A stretch of DNA of 64,000 bases from Mesorhizobium sp. ZC-5. GTDB taxonomy: Bacteria; Pseudomonadota; Alphaproteobacteria; Rhizobiales; Rhizobiaceae. This document shows positions 1 through 8,623 of this stretch, one piece after another; the first letter of the stretch is position 1; the number at the start of each line of letters is the position of its first letter. A program made the translations under genes and the position numbers. Under the pieces are notes generated by a model. The model did no database searches and was not told the origin of the DNA. It was given only the letters and a program-made list of their open reading frames with translations. Location: assembly GCF_025753855.1 (NCBI RefSeq), contig NZ_JAOWPT010000005.1:124001-188000 (forward strand). The letters run 5' to 3'.

Positions 1-287
1 GCGTGCCCCGCCACCGCTTCGTCCATCGAATTGTCGATCACCTCGGCGAACAAATGGTGCATCGCCTTGTCATCGGTGCCGCCGATATACATGCCCGGCC
101 GCCGGCGCACCGGCTCCAGCCCCTCCAGCACCTCGATATGGCTGGCGTCATAGGCGTCGCTGGCGTCCTTGGCTTGCGATGTCTTCCTGGCGGCCTGCAC
201 CAACGGGTCGGCCGGGCGTGAAGAGGCGCGCGGGGCAGGCTCCGGCTGTTTGCCGATGGTCGAGAAGAGATCGTTGCTGTCGTCCAT
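1..287 (-). CDS. parE: DNA topoisomerase IV subunit B, N-terminal part (cut by window edge)
   Basis: ATPase subunit of topoisomerase IV, which decatenates daughter chromosomes with ParC. Only the first 95 codons are inside the window; the frame is open to base 1. After a variable 45-residue leader comes the GyrB/ParE start block ([20 protein letters not shown], then IGG), followed by the ATP-binding segment with [15 protein letters not shown], in which the Glu and Asn are the catalytic base and Mg ligand of the GHKL fold. The start is the ATG at 287-285. ParE rather than GyrB is inferred from the '[22 protein letters not shown]' style of block; GyrB usually has a different 'VYEVVDNSIDEA' form. 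The gene is divergent from the pilus operon. Confidence 0.9.
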   Translation of the reverse strand, partial: MDDSNDLFSTIGKQPEPAPRASSRPADPLVQAARKTSQAKDASDAYDASHIEVLEGLEPVRRRPGMYIGGTDDKAMHHLFAEVIDNSMDEAVAGH

Positions 288-537
288 GGATGCTTTCAAC
301 GCTGCGAATCGATGCAGGATATCGATGCAGGATAATGCCACGCTTTGTCCGGAAAAGGACAGAGGTTCCCGTTCCGTTCGAGCGCCGGATCGTTCCAGAT
401 AGGCGGTTTTCCTAAAGGCTTCGATAACCACGCATTCGAATTTAGGTCCAGCTCCCATATGCGCCATTCCTAATTGTTTAGCATTGGCCCGTAGCCTCGC
501 TTCGAAAAGAAAAAGCAGGGCGACGAGGGAAAAGGGC
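288..537. other. intergenic region between parE and the pilus operon
   Basis: This 250-base divergent gap should hold promoters for parE and for the cpa/tad operon. It is less GC-rich in its right half (around 400-490). I find no convincing -35/-10 pair, repeat or RNA gene. A GAGGGA ribosome binding site for cpaB lies near 526-531. Confidence 0.4.
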
Positions 538-1446
538 GTGAGGGGCAAAGCCATTACGATGATCGGCATCGCTGCCGTTGTCGGTGCTGCATCGATTTTT
601 GCGGCCGACATCTGGATGAAGAGCGCCGGCGCCCGTGTCCAGGAGGTATCGGTCGAGCTGCCGGCACAGCCCGCGCAGCCCAAGGTCGAGTTCAAGACCA
701 TCGTCGTTGCCACGGCGCCGTTGCGTTTCGGCATGCCGCTCGATCGCGCCCAACTCTCTGAAATTCCGTGGCCGCAGGCTTCGCTGCCGCAGGGCGCCTT
801 CGCCACCATCGACAAATTGTTCGCCGACGGCGCCCGTGTCGTGCTGTCGCCGATCGAGGCCAACGAGCCGGTGCTGCTTGCCAAGCTGTCGGGACCGAAT
901 GGCCGTGCAACGCTTTCCAATCTCCTGTCGCCGGGCATGCGTGCGGTGACCATCAAGACCGACGAGATCGCCGGTGTCGGCGGCTTCGTGACGCCGGGCG
1001 ACCGCGTCGATGTCGTGCTGACGCGCGACGCCGGCGCCATCGACGAGACCTCCGACAATGCCAAGGGCGCCTCGGGTGCCACCATCACCAGCGAGATCGT
1101 CGTCGAGAATGCCAAGGTGCTGACGGTCGGGCAGGGCGCCGACGAGCGGCAGACCAGCCCACAGGTGGTGACCTCGGTGACCCTCGAAGTCACCACCGAG
1201 GGCGCGCAGAAGGTGGCGCTCGCCCGCAATATCGGTTCGCTTTCGCTGTCGCTGCGCGCGGCAGCCGCGGGTGGCGCGTCCGTCGACGGTGTCACCACGA
1301 TTTCGGCATTCGGCGGTTCGATCGCCGCGGGTGCGGCCGAAGCAGTGACAGAGGTTGTCGCGCCGGCGGAACCTAAATTCAAGACGGTGATCGTGACGCG
1401 GGGAATACAGGCGGAGACCTACCAGGTGGTGGCTCCCGTCCAATGA
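538..1446 (+). CDS. cpaB: Flp pilus assembly protein CpaB (RcpC)
   Basis: Periplasmic, inner-membrane-anchored assembly protein of the Tad/Flp type IVc pilus, thought to interact with the CpaC secretin. I chose the GTG at 538 (302 residues) because GAGGGA stands about 7 bases upstream; an in-frame TTG at 484 would add 18 residues but has no ribosome binding site. Residues 5-25 ([20 protein letters not shown]) form the membrane anchor. An SAF-like segment follows ([20 protein letters not shown]), then the RcpC/CpaB core with [22 protein letters not shown]. It is first in a co-directional block with cpaC 40 bases downstream. Confidence 0.9.
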   Translation: MRGKAITMIGIAAVVGAASIFAADIWMKSAGARVQEVSVELPAQPAQPKVEFKTIVVATAPLRFGMPLDRAQLSEIPWPQASLPQGAFATIDKLFADGARVVLSPIEANEPVLLAKLSGPNGRATLSNLLSPGMRAVTIKTDEIAGVGGFVTPGDRVDVVLTRDAGAIDETSDNAKGASGATITSEIVVENAKVLTVGQGADERQTSPQVVTSVTLEVTTEGAQKVALARNIGSLSLSLRAAAAGGASVDGVTTISAFGGSIAAGAAEAVTEVVAPAEPKFKTVIVTRGIQAETYQVVAPVQ

Positions 1447-1486
1447 TTTGAATGACCGGTGGGCGCCGGTTTTGGGGACGACGATT

Positions 1487-2917
1487 ATGTTTGGGTGGGT
1501 TGGGAATTTCGATAGGCATGGGCGCGCCGGCTTGATGGCCCTGGCTGCCATGGCCATCAACGTCGCGATCACGCAGGAGAGCTTCGCGAATGGCGACGTG
1601 ATCCATATTTCCTCCAGCAGGAATACGGTCATCAAGGTCGCCAAAGGCAAGCCGAGGACGGTCAAGACGAACGCGGCATTCTACGAGATCGTCATCGGCG
1701 ATCCGGATATCGCCAACGTCAATCCGCTTACCGACAAATCGTTCTACGTGCTCGGCAACAATCTCGGCACCACCGGCATCGCGCTTTTCGACGAAAACAA
1801 GCAGCTTGTCGGCACGATCGACGTCGAGGTGACGCTGGATACCGACCGCCTTGCCAGCACCATCCGCAATTCCGTGCCCGACGCCGACATCGAGGTGAGT
1901 TCGGCCAATGGGCGGCTCGTGCTGTCGGGTTCGGCAAAGGATGCGGTTGCCGCCGGCAAGGCATCCGAGATCGCCACCCGCTTTTCCGGCGAGGAAGAGG
2001 TCATCAACACCGTCGACATTTCCTCCTCGCAGCAGGTTCAGCTCAACGTCCGCTTTGTCGAGATTAACCGCCAGGCCGGCCAGCAGCTCGGCGCCAAATA
2101 CAGCGCCAACTTCGCCTACGGGCTTGACGGCCGCGACATCATCATCTCCCCCGGCGAGATTCCGACGGCGTCGACGGGCGAGATCGTCGGACGTCTCCTG
2201 TCGAATGGCGCCTCCATAGACATCGCGATCAAGGCGCTGGAGGAGCGTGGGCTTGCGCGGCGGCTCGCCGAGCCCAACCTGATCGCGCGTTCGGGCCAGA
2301 CGGCGAGCTTCCTTGCCGGCGGCGAGTTCCCGATCCCGGTCTCGGAGGACGACGGCCAGATTACCGTCACCTACAAGAAATACGGCATCGGCCTCGATTT
2401 CAAACCGACGGTGTTGAAGGACAGCCTCATCAGCCTCGATATCGCGCCTGAAGTGTCGTCGGTCGATGCCTCGGCTTCCTACAAGATCGGCGACATTTCC
2501 GTTCCGGGCTTCATTGTCCGCCGCGCCTCGACGTCGATCGATCTGAAGAGCGGTCAGAGCTTCATGATGGCGGGGCTTCTGCAGAGCCAGAACGACATGA
2601 CCAACATGGCCCTGCCGGGCCTCGGCAAGCTGCCTGTGCTCGGTCCGCTGTTCAGCTCGAAATCATACATGCGCCGCGAAACAGAGCTGGTCATCATCGT
2701 CACGCCCTATCTGGTCAAGCCGATCGACCCGTCGAAGAAGCCGCTGACGCCGGCCGACAGCACCGTTCCCGCCAGCAACGTCGACTATTTTCTCGGCAAT
2801 ACCGAGGAGGTGAAGGTGCCTGCCGGCGGAAAGGCCGAAGTGATGACGGCAAGGGCAGGGGCCACCGCGATGCCCGCGGTGACATCCGGCCATTTTCTCG
2901 ATCTGCCGAAGGAATGA
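1487..2917 (+). CDS. cpaC: Flp pilus outer-membrane secretin CpaC (RcpA)
   Basis: Outer-membrane secretin through which the Flp pilus is extruded. I chose the ATG at 1487 (476 residues) because GGGGACG lies 6 bases upstream and it places a signal peptide (LMALAAMAINVAITQESFA) near the N terminus; a TTG at 1448 is possible but lacks that support. The order is signal peptide, pilus-associated N domain with a BON-like segment (residues about 110-180), then the type II/III secretin domain (residues about 190-410) ending in the family motif TELVIIVTPYLVKP. The last 50 residues are Pro/Ala rich. The lipoprotein gene starts 4 bases after the stop, so co-translation is likely. Confidence 0.93.
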   Translation: MFGWVGNFDRHGRAGLMALAAMAINVAITQESFANGDVIHISSSRNTVIKVAKGKPRTVKTNAAFYEIVIGDPDIANVNPLTDKSFYVLGNNLGTTGIALFDENKQLVGTIDVEVTLDTDRLASTIRNSVPDADIEVSSANGRLVLSGSAKDAVAAGKASEIATRFSGEEEVINTVDISSSQQVQLNVRFVEINRQAGQQLGAKYSANFAYGLDGRDIIISPGEIPTASTGEIVGRLLSNGASIDIAIKALEERGLARRLAEPNLIARSGQTASFLAGGEFPIPVSEDDGQITVTYKKYGIGLDFKPTVLKDSLISLDIAPEVSSVDASASYKIGDISVPGFIVRRASTSIDLKSGQSFMMAGLLQSQNDMTNMALPGLGKLPVLGPLFSSKSYMRRETELVIIVTPYLVKPIDPSKKPLTPADSTVPASNVDYFLGNTEEVKVPAGGKAEVMTARAGATAMPAVTSGHFLDLPKE

Positions 2918-2921
2918 TCCC

Positions 2922-3191
2922 ATGGCAAACAGGTTGAAGACGGGCGTATTGTTGCTGGCTGCCGCATTGACGGCGGGATGCACCACCGAAGACTATTCCC
3001 GTGCCGATGGCCTCACCTCCAGTGCGGGCAACAGCGTTTACGCCAACACCGTCATGCAGATGGTCGACCCGTGGCAGCCCGGAGTCCAGCACACCAAGCT
3101 TCGGGTGCCGGCGGTGAGGACGTCGCCCGACGCCGCATCGCAGGGCAATTCCGCGCCCGCCGCTCAGGCACCATCCACCACATCCAACTGA
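2922..3191 (+). CDS. small lipoprotein in the Tad operon, CpaD position
   Basis: An 89-residue protein with a short lipoprotein signal (MANRLKTGVLLLAAALTAGC; lipid-bearing Cys20) followed by a low-complexity tail rich in Ala, Ser, Thr and Pro. It sits between cpaC and cpaE, where other alphaproteobacteria carry CpaD, a lipoprotein of about 200 residues that helps the secretin reach the outer membrane. Nothing in its 69 mature residues resembles the CpaD domain, so its role as a pilotin substitute is an inference from position and lipidation alone. The spacing to both neighbours (4 and 16 bases) argues for membership of the operon. Confidence 0.7.
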   Translation: MANRLKTGVLLLAAALTAGCTTEDYSRADGLTSSAGNSVYANTVMQMVDPWQPGVQHTKLRVPAVRTSPDAASQGNSAPAAQAPSTTSN

Positions 3192-3207
3192 CGGCAGGGC
3201 TCGGCAA

Positions 3208-4419
3208 ATGACAAATCCCGCCAAGACAAGGAAGGTCGTGCTCGTCTCGACCGACAAGCTTTTCCTGCAGGACGTCCGCGCGGCGTTGGCGCAATCCGAC
3301 ATGATCGAACTGGTCACGGTCGACAAGAATGTCACCGAGCTCCGGGGCGAGATCCAGGAAACCGACAGTGCCGCCGTCATCGTCGACATGGATGCGGCGC
3401 GGCTCGAGGAAATCGAGGCGCTGCAGCGCATTACCAGGCGGCTGGAGGGGCGTACCCCGGTCATCGTCGTCACCCAGGAGTTCAACGCCGCGGCGGTGCG
3501 CATCCTCGTGCAGCTTCAGGTCGCGGATTTCCTGGTCAAGCCGATCACCACCGCCGACCTTGTCCGTTCCTGCATTCGGGCCTTGCAGGGGCCGGGGCGG
3601 GAACAGAACACCGAATCGCAGATCTACACGTTTATGCCGGCCGCCGGCGGCGTCGGCACCACGACGCTGACGTTGCAGACGGCCTTCCAGCTGCACCACT
3701 CGGTAACGCGCGGCGCCTCGACCTGCGTGGTGGACCTGAATTTCCAGCAGGGCGCCTGCGCCGAATATCTCGACCTCGAACCGCGTTTCGACATCGCCGA
3801 GATCGAGAACCAGCCGGAGCGCCTCGACCGCCAGCTGCTCGACGTCATGCTGTCCAAGCATTCGAGCGGCCTCTGCGTGCTGGCCGCACCGACGCGGCCC
3901 TCCGAGATGCGGTCGTTCAACACCGATGTCGTCGTGCGCATGCTCGACCTCGTCTCGGCCTATTTCGACAATGTCGTCATCGACATGCCGCGCACCTGGT
4001 TCCCGTGGACCGAAACCGTGCTGCTCGGCTCCAACAAGCTTTACATCGTCGCCGAGATGACGGTGCCGTGCCTGCGCCACACGCAACGGCTGATCCAGGC
4101 GATCTACGAGACCGCCGGCAAGGAAGTGAAGCCAAACGTCATCGTCAACCGCTTCGAGCAGAAGATGTTCGACAACGGCATCAAGCAGGCCGACGTCGAG
4201 GAGATTTTGGGCGAGCATTTCATCGGTGGCATCGCCAACAACTACCGGCTGGTACGCGAAGCCGTAGACCGCGGCGTGCCGCTACACGAGATCGACCCGA
4301 ACGCCAATGTCGTCAACGATCTGAAGAAGATCGTGCTGCCGGAGGAATTTGGCGCCGGGCCGCAGAAATCGCGCTCGCTGTTCGGCCTTGGCCGCGGCCT
4401 GCTGAGGAAAGCAGGATGA
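3208..4419 (+). CDS. cpaE: Flp pilus localisation ATPase-like protein CpaE (TadZ)
   Basis: A cytoplasmic MinD/ParA-like protein that places the pilus machine at a cell pole. Of 403 residues, the first 130 form a receiver-like domain (KVVLVSTDKLFLQDVRAALA, VIVDMDAARLEEI, VADFLVKPI) and about 140-390 the P-loop domain. The P-loop reads PAAGGVGTTTL, so the first Lys of the deviant Walker A (KGGxGK[ST]) is Ala and the second is Thr, as in several TadZ proteins with weak or no ATPase activity. The downstream VVDLNFQQG matches the switch region. Its stop overlaps the cpaF start (ATGA), indicating translational coupling. Confidence 0.92.
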   Translation: MTNPAKTRKVVLVSTDKLFLQDVRAALAQSDMIELVTVDKNVTELRGEIQETDSAAVIVDMDAARLEEIEALQRITRRLEGRTPVIVVTQEFNAAAVRILVQLQVADFLVKPITTADLVRSCIRALQGPGREQNTESQIYTFMPAAGGVGTTTLTLQTAFQLHHSVTRGASTCVVDLNFQQGACAEYLDLEPRFDIAEIENQPERLDRQLLDVMLSKHSSGLCVLAAPTRPSEMRSFNTDVVVRMLDLVSAYFDNVVIDMPRTWFPWTETVLLGSNKLYIVAEMTVPCLRHTQRLIQAIYETAGKEVKPNVIVNRFEQKMFDNGIKQADVEEILGEHFIGGIANNYRLVREAVDRGVPLHEIDPNANVVNDLKKIVLPEEFGAGPQKSRSLFGLGRGLLRKAG

Positions 4420-5852
4420 ACAGCCGTTTTTCGACCCTCCAGAAACGCACGCTCGAGCCGGAGCGTCCGGCGGAACCGAGGCCGCCGCGCGAACAGGGTA
4501 GCGTGCTCATCCCCAATGTGCGCAGGCCGGTACCGGCGCCCAAACCGGAACCGGCGGCAGCCGCCACCGCCAAGACCGCCAACAAGGTGCTTGAGGCACG
4601 CGGCCGCATCCACCGCATGCTGCTCGAAGAAATCAATCTTGTCGCGCTGGAGCGCCTGCCGAAGGACGAGATGCGCCGCCAGGTGCACGAATTCGTGTCC
4701 GAGAAGACGCGCGAAGAGCGCATGGCGATCAACGTCGCCGAACTCGACGCACTGGTCGATGACATCGTCGACGAGATGGTCGGCCTCGGCCCGCTCGAGC
4801 CGCTGCTCAAGGATCCCTCCATCAACGACATCCTGATCAACGGTCACCAGAACTGTTTCGTCGAGCGTCACGGCAAGCTCCAGCAGGTGAATATTCCCTT
4901 CAAGGACGAGGCACATCTGCTTCGGATCATTAACAAAATCGTCGCCGCGGTGGGTCGCCGCGTCGATGAATCCCAGCCGATGGTCGATGCCCGCATGCTG
5001 GACGGCTCGCGTTTCAACGCGGCGATCCGGCCGGTCGGCGTCGATGGCCCGCTGGTCTCGATCCGCAAGTTTTCCAAGAACAAGCTCGGCCTGCACAAGC
5101 TGGTCGAGTTCGGCGCCATCACCCAGAACATGGCCGAGGTGCTGGCGGCCGCAGTGCATGCCCGCAAGACCACCATCATCTCGGGCGGCACGGGCACCGG
5201 CAAGACGACCATGCTCAATGCGCTGTCGGCCTTCATCCCGGAAGACGAGCGGCTGATCACCATCGAGGACGCCGCCGAACTGCAACTCCAGCAGCCGCAT
5301 GTCGCGCGCATGGAAACGCGGCCGGCCAACATCGAAGGCCACGGCGAACTGAAGCAGCGCGACCTCGTCAAGAACGCGCTGCGCATGCGGCCCGACCGCG
5401 TCATCCTCGGCGAGTGCCGCGGCGAGGAAGCTTTCGACATGCTGCAGGCGATGAACACCGGCCACGAAGGCTCGATGGCGACCATTCACGCCAACACGCC
5501 GCGCGATGCGATTTCCCGTCTCGAACAGATGCTCGGCATGACCGGCATGCCGATGACGGTGCAGTCGATCCGCAGCCAGATCGCCAGCGCGCTCGACCTC
5601 ATCGTGCAACTCACCCGCCTGTCTGACGGCAAGCGCAAGGTCACCAGCGTCGCCGAGGTCACCGGCATGGAAGGCGATATCATCCAGATGCAGGAGATAT
5701 TCCGCTTCGTGCGCACCGGCATGGAAGCCGACGGCAAGATCCTCGGGCATTACGAAGCGACCGGCATCCGGCCGCGCTTCCTCGAAGACCTCAAGGCGAT
5801 GGGCATCGAGTTTCCCGGAAAATATTTCGAACCCGGCAGGCCGCAGGAATAA
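4416..5852 (+). CDS. cpaF: Flp pilus assembly ATPase CpaF (TadA)
   Basis: A secretion ATPase of the VirB11/GspE superfamily that powers Flp pilus assembly at the cytoplasmic membrane. The ATG at 4416 gives 478 residues and overlaps the cpaE stop by four bases; the open frame runs much further upstream but only inside cpaE. After a Pro-rich leader, residues about 65-220 are the N-terminal domain. The P-loop GGTGTGKT is at 257-264, followed by an Asp box (ITIEDAAELQL), and a conserved RPDRVILGECRGEEAFDMLQAMNTGHEGSMATIHANTPRD block with the Walker B Glu and His box. All expected catalytic elements are present. Confidence 0.95.
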   Translation: MNSRFSTLQKRTLEPERPAEPRPPREQGSVLIPNVRRPVPAPKPEPAAAATAKTANKVLEARGRIHRMLLEEINLVALERLPKDEMRRQVHEFVSEKTREERMAINVAELDALVDDIVDEMVGLGPLEPLLKDPSINDILINGHQNCFVERHGKLQQVNIPFKDEAHLLRIINKIVAAVGRRVDESQPMVDARMLDGSRFNAAIRPVGVDGPLVSIRKFSKNKLGLHKLVEFGAITQNMAEVLAAAVHARKTTIISGGTGTGKTTMLNALSAFIPEDERLITIEDAAELQLQQPHVARMETRPANIEGHGELKQRDLVKNALRMRPDRVILGECRGEEAFDMLQAMNTGHEGSMATIHANTPRDAISRLEQMLGMTGMPMTVQSIRSQIASALDLIVQLTRLSDGKRKVTSVAEVTGMEGDIIQMQEIFRFVRTGMEADGKILGHYEATGIRPRFLEDLKAMGIEFPGKYFEPGRPQE

Positions 5853-5856
5853 CGCG

Positions 5857-6816
5857 ATGCTGGGCGGCGGGCTCTACCTGTTCTACGCGCTCATCGGCCT
5901 TTGCGCCGTCATGATCGCCGAGGCCATCTACCTGCTTTATGCGGGCCGCAGCGACCGCCGCGCGGCGATCAACCGGCGCATGAAGCTGCAGGAGAAGAAG
6001 CTCTCCCAGGAGCAGGTGCTGATCCAGTTGCGCAAGGAGCGCGGTCTGGATAGGCGCGGATCGCTGTTTTCGCTGGAGCGCTTCCGCAAGCTCCGGACGC
6101 AGTCGGGCCTGGTCATGCCGCTGCCGAAATTCCTGTCGATGACCTCCGGCGCCGCTTTGGCCCTGGTTCTGGCCGGCGTATGGAAAGGCGTTCCGCTGTC
6201 GCTTGCCGCACCCGTGCTCCCGGTGCTTTGCCTGGCGTTTCCAATCATTGCGCTGCGCCATCTCAAGAAGCGTCGTCACAAGCAGTTCGGCATCCAGTTG
6301 CCCGAGGCGCTGGAACTCATCACCCGCAGCCTCAAGGCCGGCCACCCGGTGCCCGTGGCCATCGCCATGGTGGCGCGGGAGATGCCCGACCCCATCGGCA
6401 CCGAGTTCGGCGTCGTCGCAGACGAGGTGACCTACGGGTCCGATCTCGTCAGCGCGCTGCACAGCCTGTTCGAGCGCGTCGGCCACGAGGATCTGCCGCT
6501 GTTCGTCACGGCGGTGTCGATCCAGCACTCGTCGGGCGGCAATCTGCGCGAAATTCTCGACGGCCTTTCGACGGTTATCCGCGAACGCGGCAAGCTGAAG
6601 CGCAAGGTCCGCGCGATTTCGACGGAAGGGCGCATGTCGGCCTACATCCTCACCGCCGTTCCCATTCTGCTGATGACGGCGATCATGGTGATGATGCCGC
6701 ATTTCTACAACAACGTCTGGGACGAGCCGATGACCTGGTATCTGCTCGGCGGATCGTTTGCCTGGCTGATGCTCGGCAATTTCATGCTGTTCAAGATGTC
6801 GACCTTCAAGTTCTGA
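5857..6816 (+). CDS. tadB: Tad pilus inner-membrane platform protein TadB (GspF family)
   Basis: A polytopic platform protein that couples the CpaF motor to pilin polymerisation. Of 319 residues, the N terminus starts with a membrane helix (LYLFYALIGLCAVMIAEAIY) and a basic cytosolic stretch; a hydrophobic pair lies at about 90-130. The GspF domain (residues about 145-270: FGIQLPEALELITRSLKAGHPV ... REMPDPIGTEFGVVADEVTYG) precedes two C-terminal helices. It begins 4 bases after cpaF and ends 1 base before tadC, as expected for obligate partners. Confidence 0.92.
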   Translation: MLGGGLYLFYALIGLCAVMIAEAIYLLYAGRSDRRAAINRRMKLQEKKLSQEQVLIQLRKERGLDRRGSLFSLERFRKLRTQSGLVMPLPKFLSMTSGAALALVLAGVWKGVPLSLAAPVLPVLCLAFPIIALRHLKKRRHKQFGIQLPEALELITRSLKAGHPVPVAIAMVAREMPDPIGTEFGVVADEVTYGSDLVSALHSLFERVGHEDLPLFVTAVSIQHSSGGNLREILDGLSTVIRERGKLKRKVRAISTEGRMSAYILTAVPILLMTAIMVMMPHFYNNVWDEPMTWYLLGGSFAWLMLGNFMLFKMSTFKF

Positions 6817-6817
6817 G

Positions 6818-7780
6818 ATGGAAACGCTGATCGAACTCCTCGCCTCGCTGCGGCCGACATCGCTCGCGCCGGTGGCGCTACTTCTGCTGCTTGCCGGCGG
6901 TGTCGCTGTTGCCTGGCCGATGCTCGCCGCGCGCGGCGAGCGCAGCGATCTCAAGCGCCGGCTGAAAATCGATACCGGCTTCGAGCCGCCGAAGCCGGAT
7001 GCGCCGGTGAAGAAGAACACCAATGCAGTGCGTGAAAAGGCGGTCAGGACGGCGCACGAATTCTACGCCAGGAGCGATCCCGAAAATGTCGCCCGCCTGC
7101 GCCTGAAGCTGATCCAGGCGGGTTACATGGACCCGCGTGCGGTCGGCATGTTTTTCCTGATCCGTTTCGTCGGCCTCGTGGTCGGAGCGCTCTCCGCGGT
7201 CGTGCTCGACAAGCTGTTCGGCTCCGACGCTTCGACACGCAGTTTCTGGGTATTCGTCGCCATGGCCGCCGGCTTCGGTTATTTCGCGCCGGGTTTCGTG
7301 CTCGGCCGGATGATCCACGCGAAGATGGTCGAATACCGCAACGGCTTCCCGGATTTCATGGACCTGATGATTGTCTGCTCCGATGCGGGCATGAGCATGG
7401 AGGCGGGCGTTGAGCGCGTATCGAAGGAATTGGCCGCGACCTATCCGTCGCTCAGCCAGAACCTGCAATTGGTGTCGCTGGAATTGCGCGCGGGCCGCAG
7501 CCTCGACGATGCGCTGAAGGCACTCGCCGATCGCCTCAGCCTCGATGAAGTGCGCTCCTTCGCAACGCTTTTACAGCAATCCAAGGAACTGGGCACCAGC
7601 CTCTCCGGCGCCCTGCGGGTATTTTCCGACGAGATGCGCCACAAGCGCATGTCGATCGCAGAGGAGAAGGCGCACGCTCTCCCGGCGAAGATGTCGGTGC
7701 CTGTCACCGTGTGCATCCTGCCGGTCGTGTTGATGATCGCCATCATCCCCATTCTGGTGAAATTCACCGCCGGCGATTGA
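6818..7780 (+). CDS. tadC: Tad pilus inner-membrane platform protein TadC (GspF family)
   Basis: The second platform protein of the Flp machine, which forms a complex with TadB. Of 320 residues there is an N-terminal helix (residues about 15-35), a basic linker, two helices near 105-160 and a GspF domain (GFPDFMDLMIVCSDAGMSMEAGVERV ... SLDEVRSFATLLQQSKELGTSL) ending in the last helix ILPVVLMIAIIPILVKF. It starts 1 base after the tadB stop. The 137-base gap downstream separates it from tadD, which may therefore have its own promoter. Confidence 0.92.
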   Translation: METLIELLASLRPTSLAPVALLLLLAGGVAVAWPMLAARGERSDLKRRLKIDTGFEPPKPDAPVKKNTNAVREKAVRTAHEFYARSDPENVARLRLKLIQAGYMDPRAVGMFFLIRFVGLVVGALSAVVLDKLFGSDASTRSFWVFVAMAAGFGYFAPGFVLGRMIHAKMVEYRNGFPDFMDLMIVCSDAGMSMEAGVERVSKELAATYPSLSQNLQLVSLELRAGRSLDDALKALADRLSLDEVRSFATLLQQSKELGTSLSGALRVFSDEMRHKRMSIAEEKAHALPAKMSVPVTVCILPVVLMIAIIPILVKFTAGD

Positions 7781-7917
7781 CCGTATACGTCGGGGCGCCA
7801 AAATCCGGCCCTTTCGCGCAAGCTATTTTTAAGCTCGTTTCGGCACCGAAGGTTAATGCCTGCCGGCTAATATAGCCTTGAAAGAACGACCCGGATAATG
7901 GGCGATACAGGGCAGGC

Positions 7918-8388
7918 ATGGGCAACAGGAATTTCATCGCGACGGCTGTGATCTGCGCGGCGCTTGCGGCGTCGGGCTGCACAACGGCAAAGATCGACAG
8001 CACCAAGACGACGGCGATCACACCGGTGGCGCAGGATATCAGCGCCAGCGACCTGGCGATCGGCAAGACGCAGTTCCGTGATGCTAATTACGGGCTCGCC
8101 GAAAAGCACTTCCGCAAGGCGGTCGAACAGCGCGCCGACAACGCCGAGGCATGGATGGGGCTCGCCGCGTCCTACGACCAGCTCGGTCGTTTCGATTTCG
8201 CCGACCGGGCCTATGACCAGCTGCTGAACCTTGCCGGGCGCAAGCCGCAGGTTCTCAACAACATGGGCTATTCGCACCTGTTGCGCGGCGACAGGAAGAA
8301 GGCGCGCCAACTCCTGCTCGAAGCCCGCAAGGGCATGGCCGATCCGACCGTGGTGAATGCCAATCTCGCGCTGCTGAACAAATCATAA
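7918..8388 (+). CDS. tadD: Tad pilus lipoprotein with TPR repeats, TadD
   Basis: An outer-membrane lipoprotein with TPR motifs that serves as a pilotin or assembly factor of the secretin. Of 156 residues, the signal ends in the lipobox LAASGC (Cys21). Residues about 45-150 contain three TPR-like helix pairs: GLAEKHFRKAVEQRADNAEAW, DRAYDQLLNLAGRKPQVLNNMGY and KARQLLLEARKGMADPTVVNAN. It is shorter than many TadD proteins (about 220-280 residues). A strong hairpin 22 bases after the stop ends the operon. Confidence 0.85.
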   Translation: MGNRNFIATAVICAALAASGCTTAKIDSTKTTAITPVAQDISASDLAIGKTQFRDANYGLAEKHFRKAVEQRADNAEAWMGLAASYDQLGRFDFADRAYDQLLNLAGRKPQVLNNMGYSHLLRGDRKKARQLLLEARKGMADPTVVNANLALLNKS

Positions 8389-8410
8389 TCAAGGGGGCAG
8401 CGGGACCAAG

Positions 8411-8436
8411 AAGGCCGGCTTTTTGAGGCCGGCCTT
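8411..8436 (+). terminator. hairpin after the Tad operon
   Basis: A perfect 9-bp stem (AAGGCCGGC / GCCGGCCTT) around an eight-base loop, 22 bases after tadD. No clean T-run follows, so it may act as a 3' stability hairpin or a weak intrinsic terminator. Confidence 0.6.
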
Positions 8437-8623
8437 CGCGGTTTATTCGGCGGCGCCGAAACGGAGTGACGGCAGGGTGGAATCTTCCCCGCTGTTACCT
8501 CAGGTTGAAAATATATTTCTATAAAAGTCATAGACTTTACGGCTGAATGGCGAAGTCGAAGAGCTCGACGCGCACGGCGACATGCGCCGCCCAGCGCTCG
8601 GACATCAATTGCGAGGCTTCATC

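Noticed and set aside
4005-4415. N-terminal extension of CpaF by 137 codons
   Set aside because: It lies entirely inside cpaE in another frame, and the ATG at 4416 has the normal ATGA coupling and a normal protein start.
8443-8531. C-terminal-like fragment on the minus strand ending SLRFGAE-stop, sharing TTCGGCGGCGCCGA with the end of gcvP
   Set aside because: The shared string is 14 bases and GC-rich; only about 14 codons precede it before an in-frame stop, so a gene remnant cannot be supported.
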